Positions 1-11,380 of a stretch of DNA of 64,000 bases are shown piece by piece; the stretch's first letter is position 1, and every line of letters starts with the position of its first letter. The translations under genes and the position numbers were made by a program. Source of the stretch: Hypoxylon rubiginosum (taxonomy: Eukaryota > Ascomycota > Sordariomycetes > Xylariales > Hypoxylaceae); the NCBI GenBank assembly GCA_902806565.1, contig CADCXA010000027.1, forward strand, positions 2,480,001 through 2,544,000, read 5' to 3'. The notes below the pieces were generated by a model. That model searched no databases and had not been told where the DNA came from. It saw only the letters and a list, made by a program, of their open reading frames with translations.

Positions 1-603
1 GGTGGCCTCGGGATCCTAATACTAGCACTTGTTCTGCCGGCGCTATGTTGCCGGCGCTATGGAACCCAGTTATCGGCGGCCTCGGGATCCGACGGAGACA
101 CCAGCCCCCAGGCCACCACTACAATTCCCATTTCTCAATGACCATGATGGCGAAGCAATAGATAGTTGACCAATAGATTTTAGAGAGTTCATAGTCCTAG
201 ATTTCCTGGTCAGCCTACGTTCGTACAATGCAACCGAGATATCTTCGGGCGCCATGAGACTCTCCATGCGAATTACAGGGCAAACCCTTTCATCTTAATT
301 CCATGGGCTTGAAATGACAGCAACGCATTACACTGCTTCCCACCGAAGTCTCGTCTTGCGTATAGAACTACCAGGACTTGCGACGTGCGCCACGTTGAAG
401 TTACACTCTTATGCCAGGCGAACAGCCGAGACGCAGCTGACTGACGACGCGTTATTAGCTCTCCTGATACCAGAACCTAGTAAGGTTTAAAGAAAGTGTT
501 GTTATATATTCTACCAACGTCCTATCTTCTCGCATCTACTCTCAACAGGTGGATCCAGAACTTCATCGCATTCCCCTTCGCCTCCAACTTTGCCTGGCCC
601 AAG
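1..603. other. Intergenic / upstream region of the RTA1-like gene
   Basis: I see no gene here. The first 90 bases hold a short imperfect direct repeat built around 'ggcctcgggatcc' (about 4-16 and 78-90) and 'ttgccggcgctatg'. The rest is ordinary non-coding sequence ending in the leader of the gene that starts at 604. The short reverse frame at 70-267 has no recognisable content. Confidence 0.5.
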
Positions 604-1777
604 ATGGAGGATGGACAGCCCGGTAAGAGTCTTGAGGCTTATGCTAGTAGCCTTGTTATTGACATCATCTAGTTCCGGGAAGTCTTTTCGTCTATGCCCC
701 TAACAAAGGGGCACCGATTTTCTTCACTGTCGCATTTGCAGCCTCGGCGGTAGGCCATATCTGGCAGTGTTAGTAAGTGTATTCCTAGTCTTCCATAATA
801 TTCGGCAACTTACATTTGCCACTAGTCGCTACAAATGCTTCAAGATGGTTGGACTTCACCCGCTCTGCGCAGTACTATTTACTGCTGGGTATGCTTTACG
901 GGAATACGCAGCCTTCAACTATTTGTATAGCACCCAGAACTTAATCGTCTACATTCTCAGTCAGGTTTTCATATTTATATGCCCGTAAGTTAAGGTCTCA
1001 ATAGGATCAATGTATACCTAGGTTCCTGGTGGGTGCTAACGAATCTTGGGTTGAAACAGTCCGCTGCTCGAACTCGCAAACTACCACGTCCTCGGTCGAA
1101 TATTCTACTACGTACCATACTTCCCACCTCTTCCTCCAGGGAGAGTCCTTTCTACTTTCGGTGGCTTAATGGCGCTCGTTGAGACATTAAACGCTTTAGG
1201 GGTCGCTCTGTCCTCTAACCCTTCATCGTCGCAGGATCATCAAGAACTGGGAAGTCGCTTGACAATAGCCGCGCTTGCTATTCAATTCGCTGTCATCCTT
1301 AGCTGTGGAATCCTTGCAGGTATCTTCCATTGGCGATGTAGCAGGGCCAAGATAAACAACAAGGCTATCTCAACTCCCCTAATCACGCTATACGTCAGCT
1401 TGGTGTTGATATTGATACGATGCATTTACCGCTTCGTGGAGCATATGGGCAACACCACAGTGCACCTTGACGACTTCGAGTCGCTCGCGACCCTGAGTCC
1501 TATTCTGCGGTACGAGTGGTACTTTTACATCTTCGAGGCGACCCTCATGCTCACGAACTCTGTGCTGTGGAATATATGGAATCCAGGTCGCTACCTACCC
1601 AGGAACTACCACATTTATCTGGCACGAGACGGCATAACCGAAGTCGAAGGGGAGGCAAAGTTAGATAAACGGCCACTTTTGGCTAAGATCGCATGTGTAT
1701 TAACTTTCGGCCTTCTATTTCGCGAGAATAAGGATGGTGGATCATATTGGGAGCTTAAACCATTAACGCGTCGATAA
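604..1777 (+). CDS. RTA1-like lipid-translocating exporter family membrane protein
   Basis: Four exons: 604-622, 673-772, 826-984 and 1060-1777 (331 aa). All three introns have GT-AG ends and keep the frame open. The start is the ATG at 604, followed by residues reading MEDGQPVPGS, then a conserved-looking stretch 'YAPNKGAP' before the first membrane segment. About seven hydrophobic segments follow. The centre carries family-typical blocks: 'GLHPLCAVLFTAGYALREY', 'NYLYSTQNLIVY' and 'PPLLELANYHVLGR'. RTA1/RTM1-type proteins are fungal seven-helix membrane proteins linked to lipid translocation and resistance to toxic compounds; the substrate of this member is unknown. The cytosolic tail after the last helix is short and basic. 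No frameshift or stop was found, so I regard the gene as intact. The family call is strong and the detailed role is inference. Confidence 0.9.
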
Positions 1778-2865
1778 TCGGTAGGGGAGTTTTAGTAATA
1801 TATACGAGGGTGTGGCCGGTAAAATGGGATGAAATATATTTGGTTTTGCACATCGAACAGGTAAATATAAACAGCGTACGAATCATTCATTTCGAAACAA
1901 GCAGTCTTTCATTTAGTCTTCGCTAATTCTAAACGATGCACATATATAAGAGAAGACAGCGTACTTGCACGACAGTGTGCCATTCATCCCATCTTGAAGT
2001 TACTCTGGAAAAATGCCATGTATCTTAGCTTAATACTACAGCGTTTAGGATCATCTGGTAGAGTATCGGGATCTTCGAATGCTGTATGCGCGCAACCTGA
2101 ATGTCATGAATTAACCGACCATTGCTTCCACAGATGGGCCTGAGTGAACTTGCGTGTGGATGTTTCCGAATCGGTGCTCAACATCAGAAGCGCCTCATCA
2201 GGTCTCTGGTCCTTTAGGTAATACCAGCATTGGGACGGGTTATACCATATCTCATAAGCTTTAAGCTTGAAGTGAGGTAGCACAATATCTGAGGGGACAG
2301 CATCATCTTCGTCCAAGGTCCTCTAGTCGCAAAGAGCGAGAGGCATACTCATTACAATATCTTTCAGAGGCCCTGACATAGATGATATCTGATATTGACT
2401 TGTCCGATGACCTCCGTAGATGATGTGTAGATGATGTGAACTACGTAGGTTAGAATGTTCTGGCCGTGATAGTCCTGCATATCTAGGTAGTCTTACGTGG
2501 CCCCCAAACAACTCGCTGCTTTAATGGTACCTCCGTATCCCTCCAAGCCACAAATGCTACTTTAATTGGTTTCACAAACTTATTGGAAAGCGCAGGAAGA
2601 CATTGAAACCGGTCAACTATGATTGTGGCAAGCACAGCTCACAACTTCATACACCGTTAATTAATTAGTCAGCCCATAAAATAGGTTGTCACAAGCTCAG
2701 AACACAACAATTTATCGGGTTCTTGCTATTCTACAGTGATAGTAGACACCCAGGATCGACGTGTATCTTGCCAGCCAAACATAAACTTGACTACAATATC
2801 AATTTGGAACGAAATCGAGCCCCAGAAAAGGACGTGAGCCTTTACAGTGGTCAATCGGAGGCATC
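1778..2865. other. Intergenic region, no gene seen
   Basis: This 1.1-kb AT-rich stretch holds only short frames with no recognisable protein content (for example 2104-2316 and 2323-2511 on the reverse strand). It separates the RTA1-like gene from the broken peptidase gene. Confidence 0.5.
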
Positions 2866-5400
2866 ATGACTGGCATGCCATCCCATACTAACCTCTTCGC
2901 CGATTCTGGCGCACCAATATGTATCATTCCGAGCGCTGAAGCTTTCGTATATCTTACAAGAGAGGAGAAAATTTATGCTCACCATATGTGCCGCGCATCT
3001 TTTCTTGGCACCCGGATTGTTCTGCGCCAGACCTCAGAAGAGTCCGAAGCCATCTTCGACCTAATAATGGGTCTCTACAAGAGTGTCGATGGGAATTGGG
3101 GAACTCTAGTGACCAAGGGGGCTGTAGCCATCCAAGACCTTGAGTACTTCTTGGAATACGCTGCAATGTTTCTCGCCAATGTAGGGAATTATCGAGTTGA
3201 GTGATGCTCCATAGATCACCAGTACCCACTCTATCTAATGACGACCAACAGTCCACGGGCGACCAGAAGTTCATCCCCAGGATCTCCAGTGAGGCATTGG
3301 AGGCACTCTGTGCTGGTCATAACGAGACCAAGACATTGTTTGTCAAGGCTGTCGAGGGGATGTACGCGCTTTCTCCATATCAATACGGCTACTCAGCCGA
3401 CGAGGGCTGCGCTAGTGGATACTATCCTGGTTTCGATCCGTTGAATAAGTTGGACATTGATCGCGTTCAAGACTTTCTGCAGCTAAATCAAGTTCTATCC
3501 GAAAACACAAGGGTCACGAAACATGTTGAATCGGGAGGCCTTGCAGTATTGGTTGCTTCTGCTGAGACAGCTTGGAAACCTATTATTTCACCCACTCATG
3601 ACCTCAGTCACCCTGACAGGGTGGCGGTTTCAATTGGAACGGGCGACTTCTCCGGGCCCCTACACAATATCATCCAAGAGCTCGAACATGCAGAGAGCTA
3701 TGCGGCGAATCAGACACAGAAGGACATGATTCATGCACTCATCGAAAGCTTGCGAACAGGGGATCACCACAAGTTCAAATCGTCTCAGGCACTCTGGGTC
3801 CAGGACCACTCTCCGACTGTGGAAACCATTATTGGATTCATTGAAACCTATCAAGATCCACATGGCGTTTGGGGTGCCTGGGAAGGCATCGTAGCCATCG
3901 TAAGTAAGCAGCAAAGTAGAAAGTTCTCTGAGCTAGTAAACCGTTCTTCTGAATTTATTGCTCTACTACCTTGGAACGGAACCTTTGCTGGTCTTGGAAA
4001 AGGCCAAGTCAGTGAATTCGAATCGGAGAATTTCATCAAACCAGACTTTACGAGTCTTGATAGTAAGCTGCAATCCCGCTTTCCCTAGCAGGTATGAAAT
4101 GATTTGCTAATTTAAATATATATAGCCTTGGGGTTTCTAAAATCGGAGAGCCCGGCCGGGTTAAATCTGCCTAATGTAAGCACGACTTAATGGAGAAGAG
4201 TTATTACAGTAAATTTAAAATGCTAATGCTGCGGTTAGTTTGAGGATATCTGTCAGAGCGTTGGCTGTAAGAATCTCGAATTCGGAAACGTCAACAACGC
4301 GAACCCACCAGATGAGGACATTCCATTTGTCAAGGTAGAGGAAGTCGAATTCCTTCGCAAGTATAGGGAGAAGGCATTTGAGGTAATGGTTGCATGCCAT
4401 GAGCTTCTTGGACATGGTTCCGGAAGATTGTTGGTTGAGCACGAACCTGGACAATACAACTTTGATCCCAACAAACTTCCAGTGGATCCGATAACTGGCA
4501 AAGCCATAGATTCTTGGTATAAACCTGGAGATGGCTGGTATGGATTGTTTGGCTCGGACGTCAACGCCATAGAGGAATGCCGTGCCGAATGAGTAGCATT
4601 ACTCTTACTCCCTAATATGGATATCCTTGGGATCTTCGGATATACAAAGGCCTCAGAACCTTCTGCTCAAGATGGTGAGTACCTGCAGCCCATGATATAC
4701 TTTGAGAAACGTAGCTGATGTAACAAATCCAAGTTGTCTATGCCGGTTATTTGAACTTCATTTACGGCGCAATCAAAGGACTGTCATCCTGGAATCCGGA
4801 AACGAAGGTATTATCACTGCCTATTGTCACTGCCCATCAAAATCACATTAAATTAGTATATTCGCTGACTCTCGTGAATCAGAAATGGGGGCAGTCACAC
4901 CGCCGTGTAGGTTTCTCACTTTAGATTTATAAACTCTTTACTAACCACAAACAGGGGAGGTTTGCTTTGCTTCGGTGTATGCTTGAATGCGGCGATAATT
5001 TGCTGAGCTTGATTGAGATGGATGACAATATAAAAATTGCCCTCAATCGGTCAGCTATCAGAAGCCACGCAATTCCTGCCATATCCAGGTTCCTCCTAGC
5101 TCTTCAAGTTTATCGATCTACAGCAAATGTCTCCGAGGGTGTTCGCCTTATCAACCGCTATAGCAAAGTTGATGGGGTCTTTGCTCGATATAGATCGATT
5201 GTGCTGGCTAGAGACCCTCCAAGAATCCAGTACGTACAGCCTAACACATTTCTGGAAGGCCGCGAAGTTCAATTGCGGTATTACCCAGCTACCAATAGTG
5301 GTTTGATACAAAGCTGGGCCGAGAGGAATGTATGAAGACCGACGACTTAGTGCAATACTTGTGTGCGCGCCGAAAAGTCTTTGAGCAGGTAATGCGATAA
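2866..5400 (+). pseudogene. Dipeptidyl peptidase III (M49) pseudogene
   Basis: This is a near full-length relic of a DPP III zinc exopeptidase, a cytosolic enzyme that removes dipeptides from peptide N-termini. The N-terminal exon (2866-3195) reads like the family ('LTREEKIYAHHMCRASF'). A clean intron follows (3196-3251, CTAAT branch site). The next exon runs to about 4053 and contains 'RVAVSIGTGDF' and 'FIETYQDPHG'. The M49 zinc motif HELLGH is intact at 4398-4415 and the second ligand motif EECRAE precedes 4590. Later pieces follow at about 4593-4674, 4734-4807, 4883-4906 and 4955-5335, joined by normal introns. Lesions: the conserved 'SGIPAGIN' block after 'DFTSLD' is scrambled between about 4053 and 4258; an in-frame TGA at 4590-4592 sits where the family has Ser; and near 5333 the frame shifts, with the expected C-terminus continuing in another frame to about 5391. 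Catalytic residues survive but no full protein can be made. Confidence 0.85.
3196..3251 (+). other. Intron 1 of the DPP III relic
   Basis: A 56-base GT-AG intron with a CTAATGAC branch-like site and the acceptor 'accaacag'. Removing it joins 'GNYR' to 'STGDQKF' in frame, as expected for the family. The frame change here is therefore splicing, not a lesion. Confidence 0.75.
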
Positions 5401-5548
5401 TGTTTTCAATCAAGCGAAGTGTACGGATTTTCGTATAAAATCCAGCAATAATCATTCCTTTCTTTACCTAATAAACTTGATTTCCTCAATTAAACACAGT
5501 GGATGAACCCACATCAAATCAACAACCGTGAGTGTTGATTGTGAAATA

Positions 5549-7654
5549 CTACAACCTGTTACAATCCGGGCTATCTACCTGTAGCTCAAGTCTCATACGG
5601 TCTTTGTTTTGCTCCACAATTCTTGTGGCCTGTTCGAATGCGTATGCGCATGCTAGTAGCTTCATCTCATCAAACTTCCTTCCAGCAAAGGTTACGGCAA
5701 ATCTAGACTAGAGTATCAGTTATTGGTGTTGCGAAACTAGGCCAAGGCACTTACGGAATGTTCGGTCCCTTTGTGACTAGACCTCTCGCATTGGTCACCA
5801 CGGGCCTCTTTTCAGAGTAAAATCCTAGTGGCACGGAAATTCCAGGCAATCCTCCTAAGTCTAGGGGGAGGTCGGTTGACGAAGTAGCAAGAAGGACATC
5901 GCATTGGCTATGGTCCAAGAGCTTGACGACATCCTCTCCATACCGTTCCATCTTCGCTTTGACTTCCAAGAACCTTTCTGATTTAGACGTACCCGGTGCA
6001 TCTCGAGCATTTTCAAACCATTCTGCGCCTAATAAGTCGTAGTCTTCTTCTGGTACGACTTTAGTGAACTCAATGAGGTCTGATATGTTTTGGATACCAT
6101 GCGGGTTCACAGCAAGATCGCCGAAGAAGGATTCATATGCTTGGGCACAAGTTAGCCAACGACGCTAGAAAGTAAGTACACGTAACTCACATTCGCGAAG
6201 CATGACATCTCCAAATAGATCATCGCGAAGCCCGGCACTTGGCCTCCAGGCTTCAAAATCCATATCATCAACCACAGTCGCCCCGAGAGATTGAATCTTC
6301 TCCACAGCACTTCTGAACGCAACGCTGATCTCAGGGTCAGAGTTTGCGACCTTGTAGACAGACCGCGGTACCTGTCAGGAAGAAGGAAAATTAGAAATCT
6401 TTCAAAACACTTCCTTTATCAGAGTTCATACAGCAATGCGCATTCCATTCAGGCCTGATATTGTACAAGCGCTCAGATAGTCTGGAATGGTATCAAATGG
6501 GATGCCAGCCGTAGCGTTGTCGTTTTCGTCCTTGCCTAGGTAGGTATGCTTATTAGTATCACTAGGCTAGCACAGCTCCTGAATAGCACATACCAGCAAT
6601 AGCCATAAGAGCAATAGCAGTATCCTTAACCCACAGTGACAGAGGTCCAATTGAATCCTGCTCGGGGTTCAAGGGAATGGTCCCAGCCCGAGAAGTCAAC
6701 CCCACAGTGGGTTTCAACCCGACAACACTGTTACGCTGTGCTGGATATAGAATACTTCCGCAAGTCTTACCGCAAATTAGCAAAGGCATTGTATTTTTAT
6801 CCGTAGCAACGTACCTCGCCACCCAGAAACATAGAAGCAAGGCCTAGGCTTGCAGCTATAGCACTACCAGAAGAGGACCCTTGCGGATCCTGAGAGTCGT
6901 GGAAAGGACCCAAGGCTTGCCCAAACAGGGCAGACCATCCATTTACACAATTGGGCGACCTTGCCATACCCCATTCGCTAAGATTAGTCTTCCCCAAAAT
7001 GATAGCACCAGACTCCCTTAGACGAGTAACGATAGTTGACTCCTTCTTGTATTTCGCGCCAACAAGAGCGTACGATCCACCTTCAAAATGTTAGCTTCCT
7101 AGGAGATGTGCTGAAACAGTGCGCACCGGTAGTATCCATTTTATCATGGGTAATGAAGATATCCTTCAAGAGCACAGGAACGCCGTGGAGTTTTCTATAT
7201 GCGTGCATTAGTAAGTTACTGTCTTCAGTGATACGCATGATACAACCCTTTGACATTACCACCCTTCCGTTGTTGATCCCGTTCAGCTGCTATAGCATTC
7301 GCATCGGGATTGAGAACAGCGATTGCGTGTACTTGATCGTCAAATTGTTTGATCTTTGATGTATAGACCTGACATAGATAGGTAGTCAGTAGGATGGCAT
7401 TGCCAACGGCATCTCCCAGTTCACATTCAACATTTGCCTACCTCCACTAGATCTTGGCTGGTGAATTGCCCCTGCTCTAGACCTTTAAGTATCCCTTCGA
7501 GGTCCAGGCCATCCAGATTACGGCAATTTCTGGGTCTATGAGTAGACATATTCGTTTTTCTCGGAAAAGACCGCAAGATAGTGAAAAAGCCTATTGCGAC
7601 GGCCAAGGGCCAGACCAGCAAGTCAAACCGTGGTGAATTTTGAAGTCCTTGCAT
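5549..7654 (-). CDS. Amidase signature family enzyme (GatA/acetamidase-like)
   Basis: Nine exons on the reverse strand: 7654-7442, 7368-7247, 7194-7127, 7080-6815, 6765-6594, 6535-6432, 6371-6191, 6139-5755 and 5708-5549. They sum to 1671 nt, giving 556 aa. The Ser-Ser-Lys hydrolase hallmarks are visible: the lysine in 'GVPVLLKD', the Gly/Ser-rich signature 'DPQGSSSGSAIAASLG', and the second serine in 'TCGSILYPAQ'. The family C-terminal block reads 'GRKFDEMKLLACAYAFEQ'. The first exon encodes a hydrophobic segment (about residues 13-27), suggesting a signal anchor or secretion; a second in-frame ATG lies just after it. The enzyme should hydrolyse an amide C-N bond, but the substrate cannot be read from sequence. 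One donor (after 7247) is a weak GTTGTA. No lesions were found. The gene runs away from the divergently oriented NLR relic. Confidence 0.85.
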
Positions 7655-7961
7655 CCGATCAGGTTCTTTTACACTGCAATTTGCACTCGCAGCTTGAAGG
7701 AAATGAGGTATTCTCTATTGAGGCCTCATTGGGCCACCTTATTTTGTGAAGCGTGGAAGGGCTATCAGGCAACCTGATTCGGTGTAATGTACCTAAATAT
7801 CCGCACTTAAGCAACCATATCTAATCCACGTGGTGTGCACCCCACGACACTCGCCACGGCTTCACTGTGTGGTGGATTACAAAGCAGGGCACGGGTTACA
7901 TTTAGTGTGGTGCGGTGGAGTGGATTAGGTGCGTGTACACGGGTGTCTTGGTGGATTGCAG
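7655..7961. other. Short intergenic region with a GT-rich inverted-repeat element
   Basis: Positions 7655-7810 look like an ordinary promoter region of the amidase gene. From 7821 the base composition changes to GT/GC-rich sequence with several copies of GTGGATTA in both orientations (listed separately). No recognisable start or N-terminal domain of the downstream receptor is present. Confidence 0.5.
7821..7928. repeat. Putative MITE-like element with 9-bp terminal inverted repeats
   Basis: CTAATCCAC at 7821-7829 is matched by its perfect reverse complement GTGGATTAG at 7920-7928. Two more related copies occur at 7872-7879 (GTGGATTA) and 7951-7957 (GTGGATT). The interior is GT-rich and unlike the flanks. 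No target-site duplication is obvious. It sits exactly where the N-terminal coding sequence of the NLR relic should begin. The inverted repeats are seen directly; the mobile-element interpretation is inference. Confidence 0.4.
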
Positions 7962-10900
7962 CTCTGACCTGGACTGCGAAGACGACCAATCCACCATGTT
8001 TCTGGCCTCAAGATATCATCCCAAGGCTCTGTCCCAACGCTCGTATCATGACGTTTTGGTACAACGCAAACTTGTCGAAGGATACTATCAGCGGCCGAAT
8101 AGCCGAATTTGCCGAGAATCTGCTTGCGGATCTCCAAGCAGAGAGAGCTTATGACGAGACTGTAGGCTTGGTCGAACAAGTGGTAGTACTTATGACTTAG
8201 TACTAACAATATATCTATAGGATCAGCAGCGTCCAATGATTTTCATTTGTCATAGCCTGGGTGGAATAGTGGTCAAACGAGTAAGTTGAATTTACCCTTG
8301 TAACGCAATTTCTCGAACAGAATTTGACACGCTTTTAGGCGCTATCGGTAGCACACGGCCGACCTATATACAACACTCTTCTTAATGCTACGCGCTCCAT
8401 CATATTCATGGCAACCCCGTATTGCGGCTCAGATAAGGCTTCTTGGGGCGGCTTAGCAGGACGTATTCTGGGTTGCGCGAAACTATTCACAACCCAGACT
8501 ACAAAGTTGTTGGAGGAATTGACGCCGTTCTCTGACATCCTCGAGGATTATAATGCTGATTTTGTCAACATATCTCCAAGAGTACAGATCATAAGTTTCT
8601 TCGAAAAGGAACCTTATGTGCCAATCGGTCTTGTAAGTCACAGCTTCCACTATTACCGACAGTGTACATTTGCTAATTTTCAGATTGTCGATGAATGGTC
8701 CGCAAAGATGGAAGTACCTAGCGAGACTGCTAAAATTGCTGTCTCGGCTAACCACCAAAACATATGTCGTTTTGAAAGCGAGGAATCTCACGAGTTCCAG
8801 CCTTTTTGGAGGCAACTCAGGTTGCTTGTTTTTAAGGCGGTATCGGGAGGCTCTCGTCGAGTTGGTGAAACGTCCCTCGCCACAGTGACAGCGCCCGCCG
8901 AGCTCACAGGTTAGTGTCGATAAAAAAAATATTAATACGATTTTAACAAATTGACTTCTGATTAACTGAAGAGTCAACTGAATTGGACTTGTTCCAGAGA
9001 AGACCTAAGCGTCAACTTGAATCCGACGAGCACAACCTTGAAGTAGTAGAAAGTGACGATCTAGCTCTTGGGAAAACCCCCCTATTATCATCTGCTCCAA
9101 CTGTTCTCTGGCGTGTTCCCCATTTCACCTCCCATCGGTACTTTGACCGCCGTAAGCTTGCTTTCCCCCGAACCTCATCATTAGTAATTTCACATCCTAA
9201 CGGAATTTCTCTTCAGGCGAGGCTCTAGACAAACTCAAAAAAGCTTTGATCGACGAAGGTAGCAAATCTTTCGGTATACATGGGTTTAATGGGGTTGGTA
9301 AAACCCAGCTTGTTCACAAATATGTCCATTCCTATTCGCACATATACTTGCACGTTTTCTGGATTGTTGCAGACACAGATCTAAAGTTGAAGGCTTCATT
9401 CGGAGAAATGGCTATTCAGATGGGGAAACTACCCGAATCGGTCAGCGACTTAGAAAAAGCACGCCGCGCCATGCAAGAATGGTTTAATGAAAATCAGAAT
9501 TGGCTGCTCATACTTGACAACGTGGAGGCGACACCGAAGATACTTAAGGAGTATTTTCCTTCATCGTCAAATGGGTCCCTTATCATTACCTCGAGGACAC
9601 CATCTCTAGTTGAACAACGTGTGCTTAGCGATGGATTGCGTTTCCGGCCATTTGGAGAAGCTGAAGGCGCCAAGTTCTTTTTGTCACAAGATATGGCCCT
9701 CGAAGACTCCCCGAGAGTTCAGCAACTTGCAAAATGTATTTCCAAAGAGCTTGGGGGACATCCACTTGGATTGTCTACCATGGCTGGATACATCAGCTGT
9801 ACGCAAATCTCACTAGAAGATTTCTTGCGGGATTTTCGTCGAGATCGAGATGTATACATGTCAACAAGCTTCGATGATGCTCTCCAAGAGCCTCTTTTGA
9901 TTATGAGATGTCACTGAATACATGCTGGAAAATATCCCTCGAACCTCTTTATGGCAAGCCTGCAGGAGAATTACTTGGAATACTTGCGCTACTTGACCCG
10001 GACATGATCACGGAGGATATCCTTACTAAGTATGCTGAGGATATATCGAAAAATTCGGTTCCCTCTTTACGTAGCCTGCCGAAATACCGAGAATTCTACC
10101 TGCATCTTCGGAGGCATGCTCTCATTGATAAAGAGCCACCAACCATGGCTTCGGCTTCAACTCAATCACTCATCTCTATACACCGTCTTGTCCAACAGGC
10201 ATGACTGTCTTCCCTAGCAGCTAAAGGAGCCCTGTGGCAGGTTTTTGATCATTCTATTCACTGCGTATCTTCAATTTACCCCCGTCAGGTCAATGGCGAG
10301 TCTATGCAACAAGACTTCCCACTATGCCGCATTTTAACGCCGCACATCATGAGTCTTCACGGTCACTATGCGCGTTTTTTCACGCCAAGTAGTGAAACAC
10401 GACCCGAAGATTTGCTTCAAGAAATTGAGTTATTCGTACAACTCCTGGCGGATGCTGGCTGGTTTCTGTATGAAACAGGACAGTGGGAGGCCACAATGGG
10501 GCTATTCTTGACAGGCGAGAGACTTTGTCATATCTATTTCGATGCAACTTCGCACAAGCTCACAGCACTCATCTACAACAATATTGCTCTCATCTATAAC
10601 TCAATGTACAAGCCGGAAGAATCAATGAAATATACCAAGATGTCATTAACCATCCGCGAAAAGTGTTTGTCGGCGGATGATCCCGAGATGGGAAACTCGT
10701 ATGCGAACTTTGGACATACTTTGATTGACACTGGTCGTTACGAAGAAGCGCAGAGCTACTATCTCCGAGCGGTTGAGGTCCATGAACGCGCAAAGATACC
10801 ATCGAGTGACCTGCTTGAAGGTGCTTACACCTGCATGGGAATGAGCATGCTCTACCTTAATCGACTTCTAGAGGCGGAATCTTGGCTTGGCAAAGCCGTG

Positions 10901-11380
10901 GATCAGCATAAGTATTTTGATCCCCCTAATTTCTTCGTTGCATTCACACTATTCACCATGGGCTCGCTACGGATGAAGCAAAATCGATGGACAGAAGCAG
11001 AGGCCATGGTTCGAAAATCCCTAGGGCTTCTGATTACGATAAAGGGACCAAATGCACGTTTTGTCGGTGTCTGTCAGCACCACCTAGCCTTCATTCGCCA
11101 CCAACAAGGAGATAAGGAGGAGTCTATAACCTTGCTACATAAAGCTATATCGGTGTTTCGAGTCCCCTCAGAGACCCAACCAGGTCTACTTCAACGATCT
11201 CTACTTAAGTTGGCATCAATTCTAGATGAACTAGATAAGAAGAACTGCTTCTTAGAAGCATCCCAAATTCGAGATGAGGTCCGTGAGCATTGCTTGCGCG
11301 ACCCCAACATTCGGAATATCCCTCTCGACAGTGAAAAGGACTGGAACAATATAGTCCAAGTAGGCTATCGATGTATTTGA
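7962..11380 (+). pseudogene. NOD-like receptor relic: serine esterase - NB-ARC - TPR
   Basis: This is a fungal NLR/STAND protein. Order of parts: an alpha/beta-hydrolase (SesB-like) domain with the serine motif in 'FICHSLGGIVVKRA' (8241-8282) and 'FMATPYCGSD'; an NB-ARC NTPase with P-loop 'GFNGVGKT' (9282-9305), Walker B 'WLLILDN' (about 9501-9521), 'SLIITSRTPSL' and a GLPL-like 'GGHPLGLS'; then tetratricopeptide repeats (about 10550-11150). Introns near 8162-8220, 8281-8339, 8633-8684, 8909-8971 and 9154-9215 splice cleanly. Such proteins couple ligand-sensing repeats to an effector domain, probably in non-self recognition or cell death. Lesions: no start or 'HGLGG' oxyanion region upstream of about 7962; a frameshift between about 9870 and 9908; and an in-frame TGA at 10202-10204, after which the same frame continues for 392 codons. 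I judge it a pseudogene, although the catalytic and nucleotide-binding motifs are preserved. Confidence 0.8.
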
